From Hydractinia symbiolongicarpus (taxonomy: Eukaryota; Cnidaria; Hydrozoa; Anthoathecata; Hydractiniidae): 64,000 bases of DNA. The DNA is taken from positions 8,122,001 to 8,186,000 of the forward strand of contig NC_079883.1 in the NCBI RefSeq assembly GCF_029227915.1. The letters are read 5' to 3'. Each line of letters opens with the position of its first letter. Position 1 is the stretch's first letter. Shown piece after piece: positions 1 to 5,342 of this stretch. The notes beneath the pieces were generated by a model, which did not search any database, was not told where the DNA came from, and worked only from the letters and a program-made list of their open reading frames with translations. The position numbers and the translations under genes were made by a program.

Positions 1-268
<268 letters not shown>

Positions 269-357
269 TTAACAGAATTCAGACAGCTTTAAAAAGAGGC
301 CATAAAATTACCTACTGCTCGTGGAAACACCCTAATTAACCAATAGAGTTGCGTCAT

Positions 358-382
358 TACAAAATGTTCCGAACATTTTGTA
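358..382. repeat. 25-bp perfect inverted repeat in H4/H3 promoter
   Basis: Arms TACAAAATGTTC (358-369) and GAACATTTTGTA (371-382) around one central C. It lies about 135 bp upstream of the H4 start codon. Such symmetry suggests binding of a homodimeric factor, but I do not recognise the site. Confidence 0.9.
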
Positions 383-687
383 CATTTTTTTAAGTAAAAC
401 TGTAGTTTTTTTAAAAATTCGTGGTCTTAATGTTTCAGTAAGGCAATAAATTTGGCATCGTTGGAATTCGCCAAACCTTCTGCTACTTACTAAAAAAAAA
501 AAAAGTCAAAAGCTTTTGTGTATCAGAAGATACAGCCGTTTTCCCGTAGCCAAAAAACACAGATTTTATAAAAATGTTAAAGTAATGAGCGTAATGTCAT
601 TATGCAGCCAATCAGAAATTACTTTCTTAGCACCAATCAAATGGTTTGTTTTGAACCTTAGCTGTCAATCAATATGAGAAATAAAAC

Positions 688-697
688 TTTGGCGCGA
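688..697 (+). promoter_or_regulatory. E2F-like site before H3
   Basis: TTTGGCGCGA matches the E2F core TTTSGCGC. It sits 53-62 bp before the H3 start codon, so it may overlap the core promoter or transcription start. The H1 promoter holds a fuller match at 2217-2228. Binding is inferred. Confidence 0.5.
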
Positions 698-746
698 TAG
701 TGCATTTTAGACCGTCTTGTGTATCCGTACTACATCGACTTCTTAA

Positions 747-1160
<414 letters not shown>

Positions 1161-1181
1161 GCATCTTACCAAACAAAAAAC

Positions 1182-1197
1182 GGCTATTTTTATAGCC
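1182..1197 (+). terminator. Histone mRNA 3' stem-loop (H3)
   Basis: GGCTAT-TTTT-ATAGCC: a six-bp stem and four-base loop, the size of the metazoan histone stem-loop bound by SLBP. The fifth pair is A-U instead of the usual Y-R. It lies 22 nt after the stop codon and is followed by ACACA. An A-rich element (1208-1217) lies 10 nt downstream. Confidence 0.95.
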
Positions 1198-1207
1198 ACA
1201 CATCCAT

Positions 1208-1217
1208 AAAAAATATT
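1208..1217 (+). promoter_or_regulatory. Candidate histone downstream element (H3)
   Basis: AAAAAATATT, 10 nt after the stem-loop. The other four genes have A-runs ending in CATT at the same place: H1 at 1453-1463 (-), H2A at 4175-4185 (-), H2B at 5353-5363 (+) and H4 at 5705-5712 (-, shortened to AAAACATT, 11 nt away). Position matches the U7 snRNA target of other animals; the sequence differs from the vertebrate purine-rich form. In unit L2 the T to A change at 7066 falls in this element. Confidence 0.55.
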
Positions 1218-1259
1218 ACGGCTAGCTTTTTATATCAAACTTTGTCCTGCTTTCTGTTT

Positions 1260-1295
1260 AAATTTTATGCTACATAAAAATTTTATGCTACATAA
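1260..1295 (+). repeat. 18-bp direct repeat, two copies
   Basis: AAATTTTATGCTACATAA occurs twice back to back. The left contig ends 1-3 nt after the corresponding repeat in unit L8 (42248). Confidence 0.9.
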
Positions 1296-1412
1296 AGTTT
1301 GACAATGTTAAAAATATGAAGGGCAAGAAAAGTAAAAGCAAGAAAATAAGAAATTTAAAAACGAAAATACTTAAACTTAGGGAATCTAATCTTAAATTTA
1401 CTCTTTTTTAAC

Positions 1413-1431
1413 TGTTTAAGTGACTTAAACA
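1413..1431. repeat. 19-bp inverted repeat in H3-H1 spacer
   Basis: Arms TGTTTAAGT and ACTTAAACA around a central G. Function unknown. Confidence 0.85.
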
Positions 1432-1473
1432 AGTTTAACTTTGTACCAAGATAATGTTTTTTTGTAAATGTGT

Positions 1474-1489
1474 GGCTATAAAAATAGCC
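1474..1489 (-). terminator. Histone mRNA 3' stem-loop (H1)
   Basis: On the minus strand GGCTAT-TTTT-ATAGCC, 32 nt after the H1 stop codon. Candidate downstream element AAAAAAACATT at 1453-1463 (-), 10 nt further. Confidence 0.95.
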
Positions 1490-1521
1490 GTTTGTTAATG
1501 TAATAGCCAGATACACACAAA

Positions 1522-2073
1522 TTATTTTTTTGCGGTCTTCTTTGCTGCCTTTTTGGGAGTCTTTTTGACCTTCTTTGCTGCAGGTTTTTTAGCAACAGGC
1601 TTCTTTGTGGGTTTCTTAGCTGCTGGTTTCTTAGCCGAGGCTTTCTTTGTGGCAGGCTTCTTTGCTGCTTTCTTTGGCGTGCTCTTCTTTGCTGGCTTCT
1701 TTTTTGGTGTACTTTTCTTTGCAGTAGGCTTCTTTGCCGTTGGCTTTTTTGCTGCGGCCTTTTTCTTAGGTTTTTCTTTTTTTACCTGACCTAGCTTGAA
1801 TGATCCAGAAGCACCAGTGCCTTTAGTTTGAATCAAATCGCCTGATGTTACTCCTCGTTTAAGAGCCATTTTCAGATGATGATCTGAGTTTTCAGCAACT
1901 TTGTAATTTGCATGAATATATTTTGTAATAGCTTGGCGAGATGAACCACCGCGTTCCTTTAGGGTAGCGATAGCAGCCTTGATCATGTCCACATATTTAG
2001 GGTGATCAGCTGTCTTCTTTGCAGCAGGTTTCTTCTTGGGTGCGATTTTCTTTGGAGAAGCTGCTTCACTCAT
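1522..2073 (-). CDS. H1: Linker histone H1
   Basis: Linker histone, 183 residues, binding nucleosome entry/exit DNA. Start chosen at the ATG at 2071-2073 (AAAA before it, MSEAASPKK...). An in-frame extension upstream begins only at TTG and has no ATG, so it is not used. A short N-terminal basic arm with SPKK (residues 6-9) precedes the winged-helix globular domain at about 23-95 ([12 protein letters not shown]... to GSFKLGQ). The C-terminal tail from about 97 is made of Lys, Ala and Pro, with TPKK motifs at 122-125, 132-135 and 172-175, potential CDK sites. It is somewhat shorter than vertebrate H1 (about 210-220). It converges on H3; its promoter has an H1 box and an E2F-type site. Confidence 0.98.
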   Translation of the reverse strand: MSEAASPKKIAPKKKPAAKKTADHPKYVDMIKAAIATLKERGGSSRQAITKYIHANYKVAENSDHHLKMALKRGVTSGDLIQTKGTGASGSFKLGQVKKEKPKKKAAAKKPTAKKPTAKKSTPKKKPAKKSTPKKAAKKPATKKASAKKPAAKKPTKKPVAKKPAAKKVKKTPKKAAKKTAKK

Positions 2074-2216
2074 TTTTAATGTTTTCTTACAACAATCCAA
2101 CGATAAACGATGCTTGTTATCACAGTAGAAGTATACTAAACATTACCGTGTAAATGAGATATAATTTAAGACGGTGCGAAGTATGCGGACGTAAAAGTAC
2201 CACTCCCGGGAATTGA

Positions 2217-2228
2217 TTTGGCGCGAAA
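2217..2228. promoter_or_regulatory. E2F consensus site in H1 promoter
   Basis: TTTGGCGCGAAA fits the E2F consensus TTTSGCGCSAAA at every position; 144 bp before the H1 start codon. Regulation by E2F is inferred from the motif. Confidence 0.6.
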
Positions 2229-2237
2229 ACAGAAATG

Positions 2238-2244
2238 TGTGTTT
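2238..2244 (-). promoter_or_regulatory. H1 box AAACACA
   Basis: AAACACA on the minus strand, 165-171 bp upstream of the H1 ATG. This heptamer is the conserved distal element of animal H1 genes. It is embedded in an inverted repeat. Confidence 0.6.
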
Positions 2245-2250
2245 CTGTAC

Positions 2251-2652
2251 ATCGTATAATGTCCGTTTTGGGTGCCGCGACTATGCGAAAGCATGTTAAT
2301 TTTTATTTGTAGTACGACGCAATAGTCTGCAAGAGAAGCTGCTGGAGTTTGAGGTCTTCAGCATTACATCTAGTCTGTTAATTTGGGCTTCTTCCGCGCT
2401 CGTGTTAGGATTTTCATAAAGCGTTCTTTGGTTTGCGTTGCGTATGTCGGCCTACATCATCGACACGGCCTGTTTCCGGCTATTAGGAGCAATTCATATA
2501 TTGGGCACTGCGTTTCGACTTTTTTATTAGACCACAGTAAAAAAATTCACTCACAGAAGTCCCTTTCTTTCATGGCTACAAACACGAAGAATTCTGTCGT
2601 AAGTAAAACGAATGCGCAAGCCAAAATGACGATGGGGCGAAGTCATAAGCAT
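2251..2652. other. H1-tRNA spacer with hairpin and Sm-like sequence
   Basis: No protein gene supported. Plus strand: hairpin ATGC-GAAA-GCAT (2283-2294), a U-rich Sm-like AATTTTTATTTG (2298-2309), then an eight-bp hairpin TGCTGGAG/CTTCAGCA (2340-2363). No match to the U1/U2 proximal element was found at a suitable distance, so this is not called a gene. The remainder up to the tRNA shows nothing I recognise. Unit L7 has lost one C at about 37731. Confidence 0.5.
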
Positions 2653-2725
2653 GGCCCTGTGGCCCAATGGATAAGGCATCTGACTACGAATCAGGGGATT
2701 CCAGGTTCGACTCCTGGCAGGGTCG
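2653..2725 (+). tRNA. tRNA-Arg-ACG: tRNA-Arg (anticodon ACG)
   Basis: 73-nt intronless tRNA. The acceptor stem GGCCCTG pairs with CAGGGTC (one G-U), with discriminator G. The anticodon stem TCTGA/TCAGG encloses loop CTACGAA, giving anticodon ACG, which after A34-to-inosine editing reads CGU, CGC and CGA arginine codons. B box GGTTCGACTCC and T-loop TTCGACT are standard; the A box is TGGCCCAATGG. No TTTT occurs until 2927, about 200 nt downstream, so normal Pol III termination is not obvious. Histones are rich in arginine, but co-location may simply reflect insertion into a homogenising array. Confidence 0.97.
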
Positions 2726-2904
2726 CACTGTCGCATTTCGGCTGCATGGTCTACTGTGTAACGCGCGCGCACGTTCTGGCGTAATGCGTTGATAAACGGA
2801 ATGTACGCAGACATATTGGAAAGTAATATCACGCACTTAGTATCGTCGCCTTTGTTAGCATTCATGTAAGTTACCATCCACTCGCTACAGTCGCTCTCCA
2901 TCCT

Positions 2905-2962
2905 ACGGCTAAATCAACAGCCGTGATTTTTACTATGTCGCCGTCCATCCGTACGCGGTGAC
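2905..2962 (+). other. Candidate structured RNA element: hairpin, Sm-like site, hairpin
   Basis: ACGGCT (2905-2910) pairs with AGCCGT (2919-2924); ATTTTTA follows at 2926-2932; then GTCGCCG (2937-2943) pairs with CGGTGAC (2956-2962) including one G-U. This arrangement is that of the 3' half of Sm-class snRNAs such as U4 or spliced-leader RNAs. A GTAAGT lies 34 nt upstream. No copy of the U1/U2 promoter element was found upstream, and the T5 could instead terminate a long tRNA transcript. Identity unknown. Confidence 0.3.
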
Positions 2963-2993
2963 AGTTGTAAGCTTTACAGTAACGTGACATGCT

Positions 2994-3002
2994 CCACAAG
3001 CA
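2994..3002 (+). promoter_or_regulatory. Putative proximal sequence element of U2
   Basis: CCACAAGCA at -54 to -46 relative to the U2 5' end. The same nine bases occur at -57 to -49 before U1 (3368-3376), with similar bases following (GTTAC and TTAAC). Spacing is that of the SNAPc-bound element of animal snRNA genes. In R1 it is at 46520-46528. Confidence 0.7.
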
Positions 3003-3047
3003 GTTACGGTGTGTGGACGATGCCTATCATGGCAACGCTTGTTCTTT

Positions 3048-3234
3048 ATCGCTTCTCGGCCTAATGGCTAAGATCAAGTGTAGTATCTGTTCTTATCAGT
3101 TTAATATCTGGTAGGCCATTCTCTGAATGGTCAGTATATTAATCTGATTTTTGGCCTTGGGTCATGGAGGTGGATTCATTCACGCCGTGACCACGGGTTG
3201 CCTTGGTGTTGCACTATTACCGATGGCGGCCCAC
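3048..3234 (+). ncRNA. U2: U2 spliceosomal snRNA
   Basis: About 187 nt. The 5' end ATCGCTTCTCGGCCT is the conserved U2 start; the branch-point recognition sequence GTAGTATCTGTTC follows stem I, whose loop reads TAAT in place of the human TTTT. An Sm site ATTTTTGG lies at 3147-3154. Near the 3' end GGGTTGCC pairs with GGCGGCCC and TTGGT with ACCGA, closing loop GTTGCACTATT, a good stem-loop IV for U2-B'' and U2-A'. The 3' end is set at the end of that stem and may be off by a few bases. A weak 3'-box-like AATAAAAGAATAATAG follows. U2 pairs with intron branch points in the spliceosome. Transcribed by Pol II, judged from family knowledge. Confidence 0.96.
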
Positions 3235-3367
3235 ATAAGCAATAAAAGAATAATAGCAGTCCTCTTTCCGACGGCACTCTGCATAGTCTACGGCGGGAAC
3301 AAAACGCGTACACTGGGGGAGAATACAGCCTATGCCCCGCGACACGGCAGTTTATAACACACTCAAG

Positions 3368-3376
3368 CCACAAGCA
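3368..3376 (+). promoter_or_regulatory. Putative proximal sequence element of U1
   Basis: CCACAAGCA at -57 to -49 before U1, identical to the element before U2. In R1 it is at 46146-46154 (-). The TG insertion of unit R2 lies a few bases on its distal side. Confidence 0.7.
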
Positions 3377-3424
3377 TTAACAAACTTTGAAGGGTACCCT
3401 CATGCTACGGTGCAGTTCCAACTC

Positions 3425-3590
3425 ATACTTACCTGACGGGGAAGTAAAGACTGATCAATGAGGGTTTTCTTCCAGAGTGAGGCTCTTGCATTGCACTACG
3501 CTTGGGCTGACCTCTGCGATTACTGCAAACGTCAGTAACTCGACCGTACAATTTCTGGTAGTGGGGGCCTGCGTCCGCGCTCGCCCCCTC
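3425..3590 (+). ncRNA. U1: U1 spliceosomal snRNA
   Basis: About 166 nt, close to the 164 nt of the human RNA. The 5' end ATACTTACCTG is the invariant sequence pairing with 5' splice sites. The stem-loop I region, GCATTGCACT of stem-loop II (U1A-binding loop) and the CTGACC...CTGCGA junction are recognisable. An Sm site AATTTCTGG is at 3550-3558, and the terminal stem-loop pairs GGGGG with CCCCC. The 3' end is placed after CTC by analogy. TAAGTCAAAATGAATGAG just downstream is a possible 3' box. Same strand as U2, 190 nt apart, each with its own promoter element. Confidence 0.97.
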
Positions 3591-3914
3591 CTTAAGTCAA
3601 AATGAATGAGCTTAGAAAAGTTGCGCGGCCAAATGTCGGTGGTGACTTAAACGCTAAGGTAAAACCTCGCTTGGCTGTTACGAAACGTGATTGCGATATA
3701 AGTCCTCGGAAGGCGGCGGAATTTTATTTTATTTGCCATTCCGTCAGGGTTATTGGATGATCGGCAATAGATCGAGTTTGTATGCATTTGAAAGCTCTTT
3801 TTTCTCGTACTATCACCTGAAAATGTCGTAGGAAAATGTCATAGGAAACACTTTCAACAACCGCCACGTTCCTTAATTGTTATAACAAGAAATATATCAC
3901 AGCAAATGAAAATG
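3591..3914. other. U1-5S convergent spacer
   Basis: 324 bp between the 3' ends of U1 and 5S. A possible U1 3' box is at about 3594-3611. A direct repeat of AAAATGTC with TAGGAAA occurs near 3824-3849. I looked for box C/D snoRNA motifs on both strands and found only weak ones. Unit L7 has three single-base losses here. No gene is supported. Confidence 0.6.
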
Positions 3915-3918
3915 AAAA
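3915..3918 (-). terminator. Pol III terminator of 5S
   Basis: TTTT on the minus strand directly after the 5S coding part; the last two U of the mature RNA come from it. In unit L7 the run is only three bases (39020-39022). Confidence 0.85.
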
Positions 3919-4036
3919 GCCTACGACACCGGGAGTTCCCAGGCGGTCCCCCATCCAAGTACTATCCCGGCCCGACGATGCTTAACTTCCGTGATCAGAC
4001 GAGAACGGGTGTGTTCATCGTGGTATGGCCGTAGAC
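3917..4036 (-). rRNA. 5S ribosomal RNA
   Basis: 120-nt 5S rRNA of the large ribosomal subunit, transcribed by Pol III. It begins GTCTACGGCCATACCA and ends GTCGTAGGCTT; the termini pair as helix I. The internal promoter is intact: A box AGTTAAGCATCGTCG at RNA positions 50-64 and C box GGATGGGGGACCGCCTGG from about 81, recognised by TFIIIA. TTTT follows. It opposes U1 (3' ends facing) and has its 5' end towards the H2A 3' end. On the upstream side TTGCACGTATTTGCAC contains an octamer-like ATTTGCAC, role unknown. Confidence 0.98.
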
Positions 4037-4195
4037 ATTAGTAGGTGCAAATACGTGCAATTTATTTTGACGTTGTGATCAAATTTTTTTATTTAATTTC
4101 TTTGAGTTACTTAGGACAAGGCGTATGCATGGATTATCTATTAGACTTTAAGGTTATAGTTTTGTGAAAAAAACAATGTTTTTTTAAAGATGTGT

Positions 4196-4211
4196 GGCTA
4201 TAAAAATAGCC
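4196..4211 (-). terminator. Histone mRNA 3' stem-loop (H2A)
   Basis: GGCTAT-TTTT-ATAGCC on the minus strand, 22 nt after the stop codon; candidate downstream element AAAAAAACATT at 4175-4185 (-). AATAAA occurs on the minus strand at 4088-4093 and 4061-4066, possible backup poly(A) signals close to the 5S gene. Confidence 0.95.
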
Positions 4212-4233
4212 GTTGTTTTCTGAGTGTAGCGGT

Positions 4234-4614
4234 TTACTTCTTCTGTCCTTTGTCGTTCTTCTTTGGGAGTAAGACAGCTTGAATGTTTGGCAAAACACCA
4301 CCAGCTGCAATGGTTACACCGCTCAAAAGTTTGTTTAATTCTTCATCATTACGAACAGCCAATTGTAAATGTCTTGGAATAATCCTAGCTTTTTTGTTGT
4401 CTCTTGCTGCGTTACCAGCCAACTCCAATATCTCAGCAGATAAATATTCCAAGACGGCTGCTAAGTAAACTGGTGCTCCAGATCCAATTCGGTTAGCATA
4501 GTGCCCTCTACGAAGGAATCTATGCACTCTACCGACTGGAAATTGAAGTCCAGCTCTTGAGGATCTTGTCTTGGCTTTAGCCTTAGCTTTTCCACCTTTT
4601 CCACGTCCAGACAT
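4234..4614 (-). CDS. H2A: Histone H2A (canonical)
   Basis: 126 residues, starting [29 protein letters not shown], which fixes the ATG at 4612-4614. Histone fold at about 26-97, with the acidic-patch residues in [13 protein letters not shown] and NDEELNK. The docking domain ends [12 protein letters not shown]; the paired Lys of the H2A ubiquitination site are kept. The C-terminus is short (NDKGQKK) and lacks an SQ(E/D) motif, so it is not an H2[16 protein letters not shown] differs from the common RKGNYAERVGAGAP. It pairs with H2B and shares a 284-bp promoter with that divergent neighbour. Confidence 0.99.
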   Translation of the reverse strand: MSGRGKGGKAKAKAKTRSSRAGLQFPVGRVHRFLRRGHYANRIGSGAPVYLAAVLEYLSAEILELAGNAARDNKKARIIPRHLQLAVRNDEELNKLLSGVTIAAGGVLPNIQAVLLPKKNDKGQKK

Positions 4615-4800
4615 AACTGCGATTTGATTTGTAAGTTAATACAAAAACGTACGAATATTTAACGTAAGTGTTAACGAAATAAACTTTACTCGTTTTTTCA
4701 TCATAAAAATAGGATCGAAATCATGTTTTTTTAACCAATCATAATTAAGTATTAAACAAAAGATTTTTTTTTTAACCAATTAAATTGCGTATCGGCGTTT

Positions 4801-4820
4801 TCGGATCGAATTCGATCCGA
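4801..4820. repeat. 20-bp perfect palindrome in H2A/H2B promoter
   Basis: TCGGATCGAA followed directly by its complement TTCGATCCGA. It lies immediately upstream of the H2B TATA box; an extra half-site GGATCGAA is at 4713-4720 on the H2A side. Probably a dimer-binding regulatory site; factor unknown. Confidence 0.9.
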
Positions 4821-4830
4821 TTTTTTTACT

Positions 4831-4837
4831 TATAAAC
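4831..4837 (+). promoter_or_regulatory. H2B TATA box
   Basis: TATAAAC, 62-68 bp before the H2B start codon, leaving room for a short leader of about 35-40 nt. Confidence 0.7.
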
Positions 4838-4898
4838 AAAAAGTTTTGACTTGCAGTTTAATGCTTATTTACAAGTTAAGTAGCAAAAATTTTTAACC

Positions 4899-5303
4899 AT
4901 GTCTGACGCAGCAGCTAAAGGAGGAAAACAGGCACCTAAAGTAGCCAAGAAAGGTGAAAAAAGAGCCGGCAAAAAAGGAGGAAAGATTGGTGGAACTGGT
5001 GAAAAGAAACGCAAGAGAAAGAGAAAGGAAAGTTATGCTATTTACATCTACAATGTTTTGAAACAAGTTCACCCAGATGTCGGAGTTTCAAGCAAAGCTA
5101 TGAGCATCATGAACTCATTTGTCAACGACATCTTTGAGCGCATTGCTTCCGAAGCTTCGCGTTTGGCTCTTCAAAACAAAAAGTCGACCATCTCTTCTCG
5201 TGAAATTCAAACCGCAGTACGTCTTCTCTTGCCTGGAGAACTTGCAAAACACGCAGTCAGTGAAGGAACAAAAGCCGTCACAAAATACACAAGCAGCAAG
5301 TAA
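4899..5303 (+). CDS. H2B: Histone H2B (canonical)
   Basis: 134 residues, partner of H2A in the nucleosome. A long basic N-terminal tail (to about residue 43, ending [10 protein letters not shown]) is followed by [38 protein letters not shown], the histone fold, and the alpha-C helix with the ubiquitin-acceptor Lys in AVTKYTSSK. The tail has no SPKK repeats, unlike sperm-type H2Bs. Residues 91-92 read LQ where most animal H2Bs have HY (RLAHYNK). Start chosen at the first ATG after the TATA box. The 3' stem-loop differs from that of the other four genes, and AATAAA occurs at 5395-5400 beyond it. Confidence 0.99.
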   Translation: MSDAAAKGGKQAPKVAKKGEKRAGKKGGKIGGTGEKKRKRKRKESYAIYIYNVLKQVHPDVGVSSKAMSIMNSFVNDIFERIASEASRLALQNKKSTISSREIQTAVRLLLPGELAKHAVSEGTKAVTKYTSSK

Positions 5304-5326
5304 ACCAACGTCTACCAAACACAAAC

Positions 5327-5342
5327 GGTCTTTTTTAAGACC
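5327..5342 (+). terminator. Histone mRNA 3' stem-loop (H2B)
   Basis: GGTCTT-TTTT-AAGACC, 23 nt after the stop codon. It fits the metazoan GGYYYU stem consensus and differs at stem positions 3-5 from the GGCTAT form of the other genes. Candidate downstream element AAAAAAACATT at 5353-5363. Confidence 0.95.

Larger units (their letters stand above)
1198..1473. other. H3-H1 convergent 3' spacer
   Basis: AT-rich spacer between the two 3' stem-loops. It holds an 18-bp perfect direct repeat (1260-1277 and 1278-1295), flanked by TCAAACTTT on the left and AAAGTTTGA on the right, which could pair as a nine-bp stem enclosing the direct repeats, and a 19-bp inverted repeat at 1413-1431. Just after the H3 stem-loop, ACGGCTAGCTTTTTATA resembles a decayed second stem-loop. 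I see no gene here. Confidence 0.7.
2074..2250 (-). promoter_or_regulatory. H1 promoter
   Basis: Read on the minus strand towards H1: an inverted repeat ACAGAAA...TTTCTGT (2229-2248), the H1-specific box AAACACA (2238-2244) inside it, the E2F-type site (2217-2228), and a TATA-like AAATTATATC near 2157-2167, about 85 bp before the ATG. The order distal H1 box then proximal elements resembles animal replication-dependent H1 promoters. No CCAAT box was found. Confidence 0.65.
2726..3047. other. tRNA-U2 spacer with U2 promoter
   Basis: 322 bp. It contains an alternating purine-pyrimidine stretch ACGCGCGCGCACGT (2761-2774), a GTAAGT motif at 2866-2871, a hairpin/Sm-like/hairpin structure (2905-2962) and the U2 proximal element (2994-3002). 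Unit L7 lacks one C at about 37957. No protein gene is supported. Confidence 0.6.
4615..4898. promoter_or_regulatory. H2A/H2B bidirectional promoter
   Basis: 284 bp. Contains TTAACCAAT at 4731-4739 and again at 4772-4780 (the same nonamer as in the H4/H3 promoter), GGATCGAA at 4713-4720, a 20-bp palindrome at 4801-4820 whose half-site is the same GGATCGAA, a T-tract at 4764-4773, a TATA box TATAAAC at 4831-4837 for H2B and a TATA-like TTAAATATTC at about 4653-4662 (-) for H2A. Confidence 0.85.

Noticed and set aside
1553-1789. Open frame antisense to the H1 tail, rich in Phe, Ala and Gly
   Set aside because: It is the complement of the Lys/Ala/Pro-rich repeats of H1; composition is fully explained by the sense gene and it has no promoter or conserved feature.
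2074-2100. N-terminal extension of H1 (nine residues)
   Set aside because: The upstream codon is TTG, not ATG; the ATG at 2073 has an A-rich context and gives a standard H1 N-terminus.
2105-2120. ACAAGCA on the minus strand upstream of H1, similar to the snRNA element
   Set aside because: Only seven of nine bases match and an RNA starting at the required distance would begin inside the H1 coding region.
2180-2205. U5-like CTTTTAC on the minus strand
   Set aside because: Only the loop heptamer is similar; no flanking stem or Sm site, and it lies in the H1 promoter.
2532-2545. CCACAGTAAAAAA as a third proximal sequence element
   Set aside because: Only the first five bases match the U1/U2 nonamer, and the predicted start would fall just before the tRNA without a candidate RNA.
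2383-2784. 133-codon plus-strand frame overlapping the tRNA
   Set aside because: Contains the tRNA in frame and starts without ATG (TTG); no recognisable protein features.
2551-2901. 116-codon minus-strand frame across the tRNA
   Set aside because: It reads through the tRNA-Arg gene on the opposite strand and is broken in unit L7; no domain recognised, chance frame.
3151-3373. Short frames on both strands inside U2 and its flank
   Set aside because: They overlap the U2 3' half and its promoter-side spacer; explained by the snRNA.
3740-3835. Possible box C/D snoRNA (GTGATAG or ATGATC with CTGA)
   Set aside because: Box C matches are poor on either strand and the terminal stems do not form well.
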